Under the pieces are notes generated by a model. That model saw nothing but the letters and a program-made list of their open reading frames with translations. It was not told the origin of the DNA and searched no databases. From assembly GCA_008933995.1 (NCBI GenBank), contig WARS01000038.1, positions 4,854,010 to 4,918,009 on the forward strand: DNA of 64,000 bases, in the 5' to 3' direction. Position 1 is the stretch's first letter, and each line of letters begins with the position of its first letter. A program made the position numbers and the translations under genes. This DNA comes from Datnioides undecimradiatus. Its lineage: Eukaryota > Chordata > Actinopteri > Lobotiformes > Datnioididae. Positions 11,655 through 24,901 of this stretch are shown here, piece by piece.

Positions 11655-14459
11655 ACTGGTGACGTTTAGAGAATGACGAACACAATTTCTCAGAAACAAA
11701 GTGGGAATAATGAAAACTACTATAAACTGTGAAGCCATCAAATAAACGCCTGTGTTTGTTAATATAGTCATATTTTATCCAGACCTGCGGTCTGTTCAAT
11801 CCCAGGTGGGAAGCGTTGTACGTCACTGCTCCCTGGCTACTTTGTCAAACCAAAAGCATCATCCAAAGTAAAACAAGAGCCATTTTTCATATGGAAAGAA
11901 AGAAAAGCAACTCCAGCTTTAACTTGTAAGCAAAGCATTAACACAACACTTGTACCAGAGTATCTCAACAGAGTGGTAACAGTTTAACTTCAGTAAACCA
12001 ATGTTCTCAATCAGGGAAAGAGTGAAAATGTGGTGCTTTCACAATGGAAACACCATTCCTGCAGTGTAGGTTGCCTGTGTTAGGTTTGTTGTGGCTGCTG
12101 TGCTTTTCTTGGCTCTCTGCTCTCCTCTCCTCCCAGTCGCGCCCCATAAAAAAAGTCGTGATTGAAACAGGCGTCATAGATTTTGTTTGAGGAGCGCTGC
12201 AATAATCTCATCAAAGCACTCGGAGAAATAATCTTGAAGGGCCTCTCCCGTCTCCCGTGAGCCCCAAGTGAAACTTTTCCTGGAAGTGAGGCCAGCAAAT
12301 CAAAATGCGAAACGCTTTCATAGCTGTCCATTACATTAATCAGCTCACTCATAAATTTTCAGAATGAAAGTCATTATTTTTTTAAAGCAGTGTAATGAAA
12401 ACGATGCGCGACAATCAACTCTGTTGTCATTTACTGTGTAAAAAGACCACTCAGCTGCTAACCAGGCTATCTGAGGTAAAACCCCTGATTGTATTATGAT
12501 ACTGAACACTTTGCATGAATTTTCCAGTGGCTACAACTGAATAAATTACCTGCAACCTCAGGCAGTTGTGTGCATTTAGATAAAACAACAAACACTTGCA
12601 TTCGCAGTTTAGTATTCAGATAAAATAGGATTAGTTCAATTATGTTTAAAGAGCCCAGTGAACAGATTGATGTCTTTCTTTGTGAGAATCAGTTTTGCTG
12701 CACGTTATAAAATCGCTTTGTTGAGTCAGCACCGATGCTCTAAAAAAAGGCCTCTCCTGCTCAGGTGATGTAACCGAAGTGACTCACCTTGAAGTTGAAA
12801 ACACGGACTGAAGGTGACGTAACAGTCGAACGTCGCCTCCCTCTGAACCACGGGGATGGAAAATGCGCCGTTGTCAACATACTCACCCGAGTCCTTTAAC
12901 AGTATGATACAAGATCAGGGACGGTGTTTACATGTTTACCCGCTCATTTATTCATTTAACAGAGATAATCCTGTGGAGATGAAAGGATTGTGTTTCTGAG
13001 GGAGCATATTTAACATCCGACAATATCACTATCAACTATGTAAATATTTTATCATAAGCGAGACGAGCAGGCAGCAGACTTCCTGCTGAGGCAGGAGAAG
13101 GAAGGAACAGTGTACCAGTTTCAGACAGCAGGCAACTTATTGCACTTAATGTTTTTGCTTAGATCAGTCCAAAGTCCTTTTGAGGCTCTAGGCTGTATGT
13201 ACTGCTGGACGCAGTGTGCAGCATTAACACAGACAATAACACAGTGTTTCTGTCACTAAGATGGACACGTGTCAAGATAATGCTCAAGGAACCAGTTGTG
13301 CTGCAGCCACTTCATTTCCTACTGCATAAATATGCATTCAGTCTGAAAACAAAGCAATTGAATCATTTATTTCATTACATTTTTTATTTAAATATGGCAA
13401 ACAAAGGTAAAAATGGTGTTAAAGCTTTAAAACTACTAGTTGGAGATCCAGTTGACATGGCTCACCAAGCTTTTTGGTTTTCAGTATTGTTCAAACTAAA
13501 CTTGGAAGATTGTTTTCCATTTCTGCACAGACACGTTGAAAGGAAAGCAGCTTTGCTTTGGGCCATTTTCCCATTTTTTTTGGCCTGAAGTAGTTTTGTT
13601 CTGTATTGAAAGAGCCTGGAAGAGATTTCTCTTTATCCAGACGTCTAAAAGAATTTCACCTAACCTCCAAAACACCTGCACCATGAGCCGATACAGTCGG
13701 GTGCAGAAAGAGTCCTCAGGTGGTCAAATCTAAATGAGTCCGGATCAGGTTTTTGTCCTGTTAGCAGGTTAAATTCCACCTCCGACCAAATGATGTGTGA
13801 GATTTTACTGATGCTGAAAATAATTTAGGAAAAGAAGAGCCCTTAGCACGCAGCCTGACGCGACACAGAGAGGAGTGTAAGCAGTGACACCTTGTTGAAC
13901 GCCTCCTTTTCTTTTGGTTAAGATTCAACGCTGCATCGTTTAAATATTACCTCACCAAAAGCACAAAGCTCGAAGGACCGAGTGAAGTGAGGAGAAACAA
14001 AGAAGAATAAATAATAATGATGCTAAATAAATGAATACAAAAACTTGTTAATGCTTTCCCGCTGCAGGCTCGCCTCTTGGCTCGGAAACGCAGAACGTTT
14101 CTGCTGTTTTGAAACATGACAGGTGTTTCTTTCTAATATTTCCAATTATGGGGACTTTTAGCAGTGCTACATGCCAAAAATGTGCCTATTAATTACTTGA
14201 ACCACCTGATCGCTAACACTAGGGTCGTGTTGCACTGCGATAAACGTTCTAATCGCAGGCAGCCGTTCATGCGCTAAATCTGTCTTGCTTTGCTGTTCAG
14301 ACTTGACTTTGGACTACAAAGGCGGAGGCAGAGACACTCAAATTACTCCTGAAATGAGCTGTAACCTGAGACAGAAGCAAAAGTGGACCAGATCTCTTTG
14401 AAGTCTTGTGAGGTTGATTGTTAAAAATGTCATATTCGTCGTAATTTCCCTTGGTTTCT

Positions 14460-15010
14460 CATTTCCTCCACACTAGCTCTTGAGTGCACTCGAGTCACAT
14501 CAGGGCTCATCTGCTTCCTCCTTGGAAATGGACGAAAGGGAAGGACTCATCCCGCTCCTTCAACATAGGCAAGGTTTAATGATTAAGTTTAATTCTCTGA
14601 GGGCCTCCTCAGACAAACTTTCCCTTCAACTCTCCAACGTGAGCACTCAGGAAGACTCCTCACGCTCATCCACAAATGATTATGTTTATCCCCCCTACAG
14701 ATTAGCGCCCGCCACCTTCCCAATCAATGAATGCCCGTTAGGTCATCATTAATCGAGTCACTTCCTCTCAGATCCGATCGAGGGACGGTCAATCACTGCT
14801 CAGTCCTAATGACTTTGTATTGTCAAAGTGAGATGCGTATGAATGGCTTCAGGTGCCACACAAGCAGCTGAATCTTCAGCAATTGAATGAAACAGCTAAT
14901 GGGCCTATATATCAACAAGTAATCAGAAGAAGTCAGTAAAAGGGTTAATAGAGCAGGGAAATAAGAATTAATGGTCGCTGTGTTTCAAGAATTAAAGAGT
15001 TTGTGAAAAC
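14460..15010. other. candidate conserved non-coding block with a small open frame
   Basis: The stretch has many homeodomain-like TTAAT/CATTAAT motifs and little low-complexity sequence, which is typical of vertebrate non-coding enhancers. It also holds a 92-codon open frame (14477-14752) bounded on the left by an acceptor-like CACACTAG. The translation has no match I recognise and no hydrophobic end. Conservation cannot be measured here. Confidence 0.25.
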
Positions 15011-18000
15011 CGAAGGCGCACAGAGCAAATTAGTTATTTCCACAAGGTGAGGGAACACTTTGGTGATAAGCAAAGAGTAAATACCTCTGAAACCTTATTT
15101 ACGATATAAGAAATAGGTAAACACATCCTCGCTTTAAGAATATTAAGTTACTTGCACACTCTAAGAAACACTTGTTGCTCCTTCAATATACTGGAATTAA
15201 AATGCAATATTGTGCCATAAGCCTGGAGTCTCACTGGGTAGCATTCTGCATGTTTTGTATGTAATAAGTTGACTACAGCTTCTGTTGGAGCAAACCTTTA
15301 ATCAACGCCGATGACACAGACAGCACGAAGCTTCTTCCTCTCGGGGTTCCTCTCAACTCTGCTGTTCAAGTTGCACTTGCAATTGTTCCCTTTAAAACAA
15401 CAGCAGCAGCAGCAGGTAGCATCACACAACAGCCTCAGGCAAACGGGACATAAATAAGCAACTTGAATATTACGCATAAACCAACGGTACTTATAGCGCT
15501 GTAAATGCCAATTAAATAACAATCGTACTATTAATGATATAATAAACAGGAAAACAGCAGCTAACTACCACGCAGGAGTAATTGCATTGAGAATTTGTGC
15601 GCAGTCTTGCTTCGGGAAGCGTTTTCCACCTGATCACAGGTATGCTCTGTGGGGCTGAGGCACAGCAACTGTTTACCCCGCAGAAGCAATAAAACTACCG
15701 TGTTGTGATTATTCCCCACCCACTGGATTTATTATGTTAATTTCACAATTTATTAAATCAAATCTATGCATGTAATGTGCTGCGTAGCTGAATCGCTGGC
15801 TCAACATTAGAAGACAGAGTGTACGTCAATATAATACAAGTAAAATGCAAGAAAAACAATTATGGGGAGATTGAACTGACATGAAAAGTCGTGTGTGTTT
15901 TAAAATACAGCAAATGAAGAAGAAGGAGGAAAAAGATTATTGCTCTGACATCAATCAGTGTGTAAATGAGGGATGATGTTGTTGCTATGTGAGATGCAGG
16001 ACCTTGGTTTTCAACAGTGACATCAATTTCATTCATTTCCAGTGCAAAATTAATCTTATTATAGTCCGCAGTCGAAAATACAGAAGCAACAAATGCACCA
16101 AGCACGACACTGTAGTGGTGTGACAGTCAGTGGAGGTTTCTGCCAGACTGACCTCCAGCGGGAGAGCATGAAATCGGGAGTGATGCTGTAATGTGAAGAG
16201 TTTTGCAGATGCAGGAAGGCGCCAGAGTCCAAATATCATCAGCAGAGGACACAGACCCCGCCATGCACCCAACCTGGAACAGATAAGATACACTTGCTTT
16301 TTTTCCTGAACGGTTTTGCATGAAACAGATCAGGGAGCAGGTGTGAGGTACACTTTTGTACAATCCTAGCACGCAGGAAGCCTGTGAAATTGATCCAGGC
16401 CAGTCAGCGCCTCACACATTTGGAAAGAAATCAGCGATCACCAAGATGTTCTTGTGCTCAAGGTTGTTTTCGACAAGGCCGAATCACTGCGGAACAACTT
16501 TTTTGACTCCACTTCTTGATAATAACCAAACATACACACCGGTTTTTCTTCTTTTTAATGCAACTTAATGCAAAATTGGTATGTTTTTACAGTGTAGTGC
16601 TGTCAAACTTCACACTTCTCATGTTAGATCATACCTGTTTATTCCACATTTCATCGTGCATGAAAGAGACACCTATCTGTCTGTAACGAGGCTCTTTATC
16701 ACTATAGATAGTGTTAAGCTGTTATTTTCAGGTAAGATAGCTGCATAATGTTGATTTAATGTTTATATTTTAAGGGTCTGCATAAAGCAAAGCCACAATG
16801 CCGAGCCCTAAGACAACTAATGTCTTATGCAAAAGCCATTTTACCAATGTTGACTTTTTATATTTTTCATTTGAGAATGAAACGTGCCCTTAAATATGTA
16901 AATAAGAAGAAAAGTCCCTTTCTTGACCGGGACAGTGGTCATTAACATCCAATGTGCAGCTTTAGCCCCTAAGCCCCCGCTGGCAGTTTATCACCCTGAC
17001 CTGTGGGTTATTACAGCGGGATGGTTTTCACAGCCACTGTTGCCTCTTGCATCAGTCTGACTGCAGGTGATCATTCAGCCGCGAGACGAGCGCAGCATTG
17101 CCCTCTATTCTCTGAAGGAGCTTCCCACAGAAATGACCCCATTGCTTCTCTTCACTCAGACATTATAAATCAACCGTAGCCATAGGTGACCACATAAATG
17201 CTTGTTGTTTATACTGTGAATTGCCTAAAATTACATTATATTTGGCTTATTGATTGCACTTTACCTTACTTGTTGATATGGTATGTATAAAACACATTGT
17301 GTGAACATTATTTCCTCTTGTTTCCCTGCCATCACATTTTCCTATGAACAGTGTTGGTTGTTGGAAGGCACCTTGGCTGCTAACTTGAAAACACTTTGAC
17401 TCGTGGCCACACACTTCTTTGGCTGCGTTTCATCTCTGTTTATTAAATTTAAAGTTAAGCCGCTTGTCACGCTTTAATTCCTTGTGCCGACATCTGAGCT
17501 GTTTCATGAAGGAAGGCATCTTGTTTCTGGCTCATGGAATAATGCAGCGGAAATAAATCCCAGGCTGCACTAAAGACAATATTAGTGCATTTCCTTTAAA
17601 CACTTTAAATTCCTTTCCTGCTACGGTCCTTGCGAGTACAGTTCTCCATTCAAAAAGTCGGAAATGCACCCATCAGGCAACCTTGGGTTCTTCGATTTCA
17701 GAAACAGAAGCTGTCTCTGTTGTTGCCTGATTCTTTGCAAACAAACTAAACAAATGCTCTGTACAGTAGCACAGTACCTGCTACATGTTCAGTTCATAGA
17801 GCAGCTGCTGAGTCCCAACCGTTGCTCAACGTGTGGAAGAAGAGAGTGTTGCTGAAAGTCTATGAATATTAAAGACAAACCAAGCCTAACTGATGTTAAC
17901 GGGAGTTGTAGTTTTCCTGTACGATTAGGGAAATCGCTGTTAGGTCGCATCTTGCAGAAGAAGAAACAGGACAGCTGCAACAATTAAGACACAACATTTT

Positions 18001-21000
18001 CAAAGTTCAGCATTTGTTTTCTTAAATGGTCTTCAGGCCAATGTAACATTACTCCTACTACTGGACATGCTGTGTCATGTGTATGCTACCAATCATTTGC
18101 TAGATATTTGATATGGAGAGAAACTTTTGAGGTGCTCCAGTAATTCACTTGGGAATAAATGTAATAAAATGGCTGCAAGTAAACAAGCGTGTAATGTATC
18201 AATCCAACCTCAAACTGTCAAGCCGCTGCTAAGCACTTTAGAGTAATACTCCTTATCGGATCAAAGTCTGATGTGTATGGATTTCCGTCTTTCAGACTGA
18301 AGAGCTTTTTCTGGCGTCTCAAAAAAAAAAAAAAATATGACACTTCAATAAAATCTTTATTCGGGCAAATAAGAAAAAAGATTTCCACAAGTTTTCAATT
18401 TGGAAGTTAATGCTTGCACTTTAACTTTTTAATACATGTTTTTGTGTTGAAAACACATCACGGGGTCAAAAACCAGAAATCAATCAGTTTTGTGGGGCTT
18501 TGTAGATAACACAAAAAAATCTGCGTCAGATCACTCAAAAGTGCCCCACAGTTTGCCTCGTCTTAAATAAATAAAACAGACCCGAGTTTTATATGATGTA
18601 AAAATGTAAACGGCGATTCGAAAGCTCATGGGCACTGCAGGTTTACGATGGAAAAGAGCAAAGTGTGGCTTAACGAATGGATTAGTATTCTCTTTGTCTC
18701 CTGGAGTATGTGAATGCTTCGGGGGAGCTGGCGAGGTGTTGTTTACCACCTCTGAAACTGTGGCTTCAGCAGCCAAATTAACTCAGATAAACTTTCAGAA
18801 GGTGAGATACAAAACAGTAGCCTGTGGCGGTGAGAAAATATTGATCCAGTGCACAAGTTTCAAATCCCATATCCCCGGATCCACGCAAACGCAAAGTGTT
18901 TTAATTAGAGTTCCTTTAGCCACGAGGTGCGCTCTCGCTCTCGCTCTCTCTGGCTCTCTGTCTGCCTCTCTGTGCTTTGACTCGCTGCCAGCCTCCGTTG
19001 TCTGCAGTCTCAGCTCTAAGTCAAGAACAAAGTCACCGACACGAGAGTCATTCGGGCCGTGACACGCGGCCACAACTTCCAGCGTGGAGCGCGGGTATTT
19101 GGAAAAGTTGCACATTTCTGGTGTCTTGGCTCAATCCTCCTGCACACTGGATTTAAAATGAAACTGTGACTGTGAGGTTCAAGTGTTGACTCTCGGCTTC
19201 AATCTGAGGGTGTTTTCAAACAGCCCGCAGCCTCACTGTATCACTGTCCATGTCATTGTTTCATGTCAAGGCCAATGTGCTGGATTAGAAAGCCAGATTG
19301 ATAGAGAATACCTAAACACTCATGTCAGTGTCCAAATACTATTGAACTGATTTGTAAGTCATCTGCAAGGGCCGTGCCATCAACTTTACTCGTGAATAAC
19401 ACTTGTAAAAGCCTCCACAAATAAACTAATCCTATGCAAAGGCAGTCTAATGAAAGGTTGCATTATGGGAAATGTAGGATCCTGCATTTTCAGAGCTGCA
19501 CAGGGAGATGAAGTCCAAATATCTTAGCCCTTGGCAAATATTTGGGTCTCTTCTTGTTTTATTTTGTCACTGGCAGCTCTTCTAACGTAATAGAAGTGTA
19601 TTGCTAAAATCACCGAAGCCAAAATGATTCCATCTTCTGAAGCTTTTAGTTTACAGTCATAATGCTGCTCCCTTGGTCAGAATTGGCCAAAGTGATGCTC
19701 AGCCAAATTTAGAAAAGCACAAACAGTGTAAAAATGTTTTTTAATATTCACTTCTTGTGTTCTGTTTTCTAAACACTCTTGTTACAAAGTGATATTGAGT
19801 TGTTGAAATTGTTTACACTGGCTCTCTGCTTCCACACTTTGTCAAAGTTTAGTGAGGATTCAATTGGACAGCATCCAAAATGAGACATCAAACCCCCTGC
19901 CTGTATTTTATTTATTTCCACCGACACTTTTTAAATGCATGTAAAACTTTCTAAGATTCTCTCAAATATACAGTTTGTTGTGCAAGTAGGAATGTGGAGA
20001 AGTGTGGTGCATTCATCTCACACTGACTTTATGTTTTGCCACACTGGAGAGAGGAGACGGTAGAGAGAAAGCTCCAGCACTATTCACTCCTCACCCGGAA
20101 TCGGAGGTGCCAGACTTCACCACTCAGCCGTCTCACAGTGCTTACAACTTCATATTAATGTCTGATCCTCTTTTTTTAAACTCACAGGCTGCTGAACACC
20201 AATATGAGAGCATTCTTAAGTAGGAAAGTTCATTCACACTCACTCTTCCATCACTGATTACTCCTGGCAAGGTCTGACCTCCAGCTGTCAACACTGATCC
20301 TACAGTGGATGTTCAGTTTGCTCAACCCCGGGATCACTTAAGGGCACGACTCTATTCTGCTGTGCCCGCTGGGAGCTTCTCTTTGCTGCACTGCCTTCAT
20401 TTTCTCATTACTTTCAATTGAAAGCAGGCCCCCGCTGCCTGTTCCCCGACTGAGCCGAGAGCTCGGTGTGTTTTAGCGCACAGTGCTGACCGATCTGGGA
20501 GAGACAGTTTCAACTCTTAGCTAAAAAATTCCTGCTTCGCTTCCCACGTGAATCTGTTTAGTGCTGCGAGCTACAAAATAAGAAGCACCCAGCGGACGCA
20601 GGGGCTGCAGCATCAGTGTGGTAGTGCTGACGCTCGCTACCCTGAGTTGCGGTGTGGTACAATACAGCTGAAACGTGCATACTGACTTGTGTGCCTGTGG
20701 AACCAGGAACATCTTGGCGCATGAGAGGTAGATGCAGGGCCAGAGGGCAAATACAGAAGTATTGTTTTGTAGTTTCAGGGCTAGAAAAAGCTCGTGGACC
20801 GGTTTTGTCAAAAGATTACTGTATTTTTTATGCTCGTGAACAGAGAGGAAGCTGCAAAGCTTCTCATTTTACGAATAAATCACCAAGTAAAGCCTTCACT
20901 GCCTGCGTCAGAGCACTGCAGATCTTTTTCTCGTTAGGTTAAGTCTTTAAAACTTTTATTTTGACCAACTGTATATTAAAAAGAAGCTTGTAAGGCTGAA

Positions 21001-21510
21001 ATTGATTTGTTTTGGGGGAGATTTGGTGGAATCGTGCTAATAATCGAGATCCTCCACTGAGGGTTGCGTGCAGTCGAGGCGTTGTGGATTAGGACTTATC
21101 TCCGTTGTTGGAAGCAATCCAAGTGGCTCCGGAGGAATTCATCGACCTTCGAGTGGTTTTGAAAGTAACCACAGTAGAAGTTTTTGGGGGTGAGTGCGCT
21201 CTAGCTTGGTGCAGCTCAACGCTTTTTTGGGCCTCGTGCTTTACAATACTGCCAAACCCTTGTTGTGTGGATTACGGGGAAGAGGTAGCAAAGAGGTTGG
21301 TCTTTAGCTGGAGGTCAGGCCTCATCTCAGCAGGCGTCCCACCTGAGGACACGTCCTTGAGGGATGCGATGAACACCTACCAGCCCTAGTGAACACCTGA
21401 CCCTGACCTCTGTGTGCATCTTACAGAATAAATGTATGAACCAAAATTGCTAACAGTGCTTTCCCCCTTGTTGCGTGCTGTGTGTCTGCGTGTGTGTTTC
21501 ACTGCCTTAG

Positions 21511-21718
21511 CAGAATCCCTGTTCAGCGGCCTGGGGCTGGGGGCGGTGGTGGGCCTCGGCCTGGGAGCGCTGCTGCTGCTGCTCGTGCTGGTGGACGTCA
21601 GCTGCTTCTTCCTGCGTCACTGCGGCCTGCTGATGTGCATCACGCGCACGCTGTGCAGCAAGAAAACAGCCACCAGCGGCAAGGGCAAAGAAATAGAGGA
21701 GGGCAAAGCCGCCTACCT
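21511..21718 (+). CDS. ncam2: ncam2 exon: transmembrane and juxtamembrane segment
   Basis: Encodes (A)ESLFS, then a 28-residue hydrophobic helix running [20 protein letters not shown] to SCFFL (about residues 237-264 of the visible protein), then [14 protein letters not shown], a basic KK segment and [13 protein letters not shown]. The helix and the CGLLMCI motif match mammalian NCAM2. The cysteines just inside the membrane correspond to positions that are palmitoylated in NCAM1. The acceptor is a tandem CTTAGCAG, so the exon may start at 21511 (adds Ala) or 21514; the upstream choice gives the same spacing as the mammalian protein. The exon is 208 nt and ends in phase 2 (CT of a Leu codon) before donor GTGAGTTT. 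It is GC-rich, in contrast with the AT-rich introns. Confidence 0.96.
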
Positions 21719-22722
21719 GTGAGTTTCATTTTCCTTTGATATTGTTGTTTTCAGGTACTTAAACCCCCTTCAAATACAGGTTTTGATTTCTATGGTAACA
21801 GCAGGGATGTGTTGTTGTCTGTCAGTCACCAGGTCATTCATGCTTGCAGAGGGAGCATCTGCTGTGGGTGTATCATGATGTTTGTGGGCTTTGTTGCGTC
21901 ACTGTGGCAACTACTGGATTATCTAGATAACTTTCAGACCTAATGAAGGAAACCATACAAAAAAATGTCCAAAATTTTATTGCAGACTAAAAAAAAATAA
22001 ATTAATTAATATTTCTTAAGAATTGAGTAAGAAAAAGCTCCCACTTGTCAAGGATTTTGATCTATTACTCTATGAAAAGTGTCACAAATCCTGTGTTTCT
22101 TTGTGGAGTCAAGTAGATATGAACAGCACGGTGACACTTGTCCTGTCATGCCTCTTATTGACTGTGACTGAGAAAAGAATGAGGAAAAGGAGACTTACTT
22201 TTACCATTTACTGTAGGTACACCTACAACAGCCGCCCAACCACCCTTTCAGCCACAGTATGTCTTTGATTATGTCTTCTTCACTAACATCAGTGGGTTTC
22301 ATACGATGTGCAGTGAGTCCACCTTTGAAGTATCTCTGTCGCATGCGTCGTGCGTGTGTGTCCGTTCATGTACGTGCATGTCTAAAACGTCCCGTGCCGC
22401 CATGTTTGTCTCTCCGCGTCTGTTTAAACTCAGCATGTAGAATCGTCTCATGGCACATGCATGCACGTCTGAGACGAGAACATGCACACCTCATCAGACA
22501 GCATGCGATTTAAAAGCCCACCCCCGTGAAATTCATAGGACAATCGATTTTTTTCAGATTTAGTCCCAGTGCTATTTTATGCATGGTGCTAGCCAAACTG
22601 GGGTTTTGTGAGACAGCACCCACAGAGTGTGATTCATTGGCCTCAGCGCTGCCATTTTTGTCTTAAAACTGTCAGTGTGCCAGACTAGTGTCTGGGATGC
22701 AGAGAGAGGGCACAGAGAAAGA

Positions 22723-22755
22723 GAGGAGGAGGAGGAGGAGGAAGAGGAGGGGAGG
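22723..22755. repeat. GGA-rich simple repeat
   Basis: GAGGAGGAGGAGG-type purine run with one GAAG interruption, in the last ncam2 intron. Confidence 0.9.
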
Positions 22756-24893
22756 TGGTGGGGTTTGACTTTTGCTGAGTCACTAAGCTCACAGCGCTGG
22801 AGGGCTGACTGACTGCCTGCCTAGACAGCATGCAGAATGCGCCTCAGCTTTATGTTCGAGCCGACACTGTAGCAGCAACTCACACAGGCGTTTACAGGCT
22901 GTGTGAAGCTCGACTGTGTGTTGCCTCCTCAACGTCTTTATGGCTTTATTAGAGTTTATGATTTGGTGCAGTCGCATCGCAAACACAAAGTGGGGTCACA
23001 GACGTACGGGACGGTGCTGTGCTTCACATAAATCGCAGCAGAATGGCGCAAAATGGTCGTAGCGGCCAGAGGTGCTACGGCTCTATATTTCTTTTACAGT
23101 CCGTGTCTTATTGTCAGAGTTTTGTTCATCATTCATATCGTTTATGATTTTTCTCCAGCAGCTTTGTTGCTGAGATACAGGCACATAGACGCAGCTTTAC
23201 AATGAAGTTGGGCTGTTGCCATTTACCCGACCTACAGCGGTGCTCCAGTTTTTGTATTGCACTTTTAGAAAGTTAAAGGACAAACAAAAGACAAATATAA
23301 GCAGCAGAGGCTCAGATATTTAATCTTGATTCTCTAGAACGGTCCAAAAATACTGCATACTACATTTCCCATCAGCATTTTTGAGTGCCACAGTTTGTAG
23401 CTCAGCTACTCAGATGACAAACTGTACTTAGCATGTGAAATCAGTCGAGTGCCCTTGTAATCGTTGAGATCTGTCACCTCTCTAAAAACCCATTCATGCA
23501 AACTGTGATAACAATCAGTGAGAACAGTTCAGAAAAAAACCAACTAGTGTCTCTGCATATCCAGGTTTCTCCAGCAGAGACATTGGTTTCATAACTGAGA
23601 CAGGAACGATGGCCACACAAGAACACAACTCTGGTTGTGTAAGAATTGAATTTTATCTTTCAGTTTGTGAGGGGAGAATGAAGAAATGCAGTAACCATCC
23701 ATCCAGTGAGTCATACCACTGAGCTGAACATAATGAGACAACACTTGAGATAATGCAAAGCTCAGGCACTCCTACTGAGTTTGCAAGATGTCAATAGTGC
23801 GAGTCTGAAGGTGCTGAGGGCTAATAAGTTGTAAAGACCAGCAAACCCTGCACAGCAATATCAATGGTATTGATAAGCGTGTACACAGTGATGAATAGCA
23901 GGAGGTGAACTTTAAATTAGGTGGGTGATAAGTGGCACAGATCAGAGGGTGTTTCTGTTTAGAGGACGTGAGCTGAGGAATGTGTGTGTGTTTGTAGATG
24001 TTTTTAAGACACAAGTTTCTGGGTCGACGAGGTCTCAGACAGCCTCCGCTGCCCGTTTTCTCACCTCCGTGTGGTGCCGGAGCGTAGCAGGGAGCGGCCA
24101 GCGGCCAAGTGCCCTCTCAGCAGGGCTGTTTTAACTCGAAAGGCAGCGCCGGACTGGCAGATGATGGAGGATGTGAGGGCATCTTTCTATTATGAATCTG
24201 CCAAGATCAGTCGGGGCACCGGACTGCGTAGTCGCCTGAAGAAAAATTGAAAGACCTGGAGGTGTTTGCAGCGGCCCCTCATTGACTTCAAACGTCAGTC
24301 CAGTTTTTAGACGTTAAATGTAAGTTGCTGAGAGTGCACTGCGATGTCAGTGGACAGAAAAAGTCCTCGATTCAGGACAGGTTATAGGAAACAGTGATAC
24401 ACTGCACAAACATAAGCGAAGGGATTTCATTTTTCATACATAAAGTGAGGAAAATAAAAATTACATATATCAAAAAAACAAATAAATATCATTTTTTAAT
24501 CTTTCAAATCACCTCTGGGGGTTTTTCTCCATTAGCTGCTGGTGATCCAGTTCTATCCTGTCAGTCAGTGATCCAGGAATAGATGTGTGCATCCGTCTGG
24601 CCTGTCAGTAGCCTCCCAGCAAGCACCTGAGGCACAGCATCATGCAGAAATTCGGTCTCTACATAAACACAGAAGTGAATTTGCTATTATTAGAGTGGTT
24701 TTCTGCTGATTCTTAACTACCAGCTGGACAAAAGTTCAAGCTGACTAAAGTGTTGCTTCCATTTTTGCTGCAAATTGCATCTTTTAAACCCAGTCTCTTT
24801 CGAGCTGAAACAAATAACGCAACAATGTGATACTGTACTGTGGCTCAGTGACAGCTGACACGTTCAGGTGATGCGTTCAGAGGAGCTTTGTGC

Positions 24894-24901
24894 TGACGTC
24901 A
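24894..24901. promoter_or_regulatory. CRE palindrome
   Basis: TGACGTCA, the full cAMP-response element, in the last ncam2 intron. An isolated 8-bp match, so its function is uncertain. Confidence 0.25.

Larger units (their letters stand above)
8423..21510 (+). other. ncam2: large ncam2 intron before the transmembrane exon
   Basis: A 13.1-kb GT-AG intron separating the ectodomain from the membrane anchor. It contains a diverged percomorph repeat (9281-9453), GA and TC dinucleotide runs (10474-10492, 10869-10907), homopolymer T and A tracts, a perfect RFX X-box palindrome (11641-11654), and an AT-rich block around 14460-15010 that resembles conserved non-coding sequence. In mammals the GPI-anchored NCAM2 isoform depends on sequence between FN3-2 and the transmembrane exon; I could not find a terminal exon with a hydrophobic GPI signal here. 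Most of the rest shows nothing I can name. Confidence 0.8.

Noticed and set aside
11365-11826. 153-codon open frame on the minus strand
   Set aside because: Intronic, unrecognised, and overlapped by another open frame in a different phase; probably chance.
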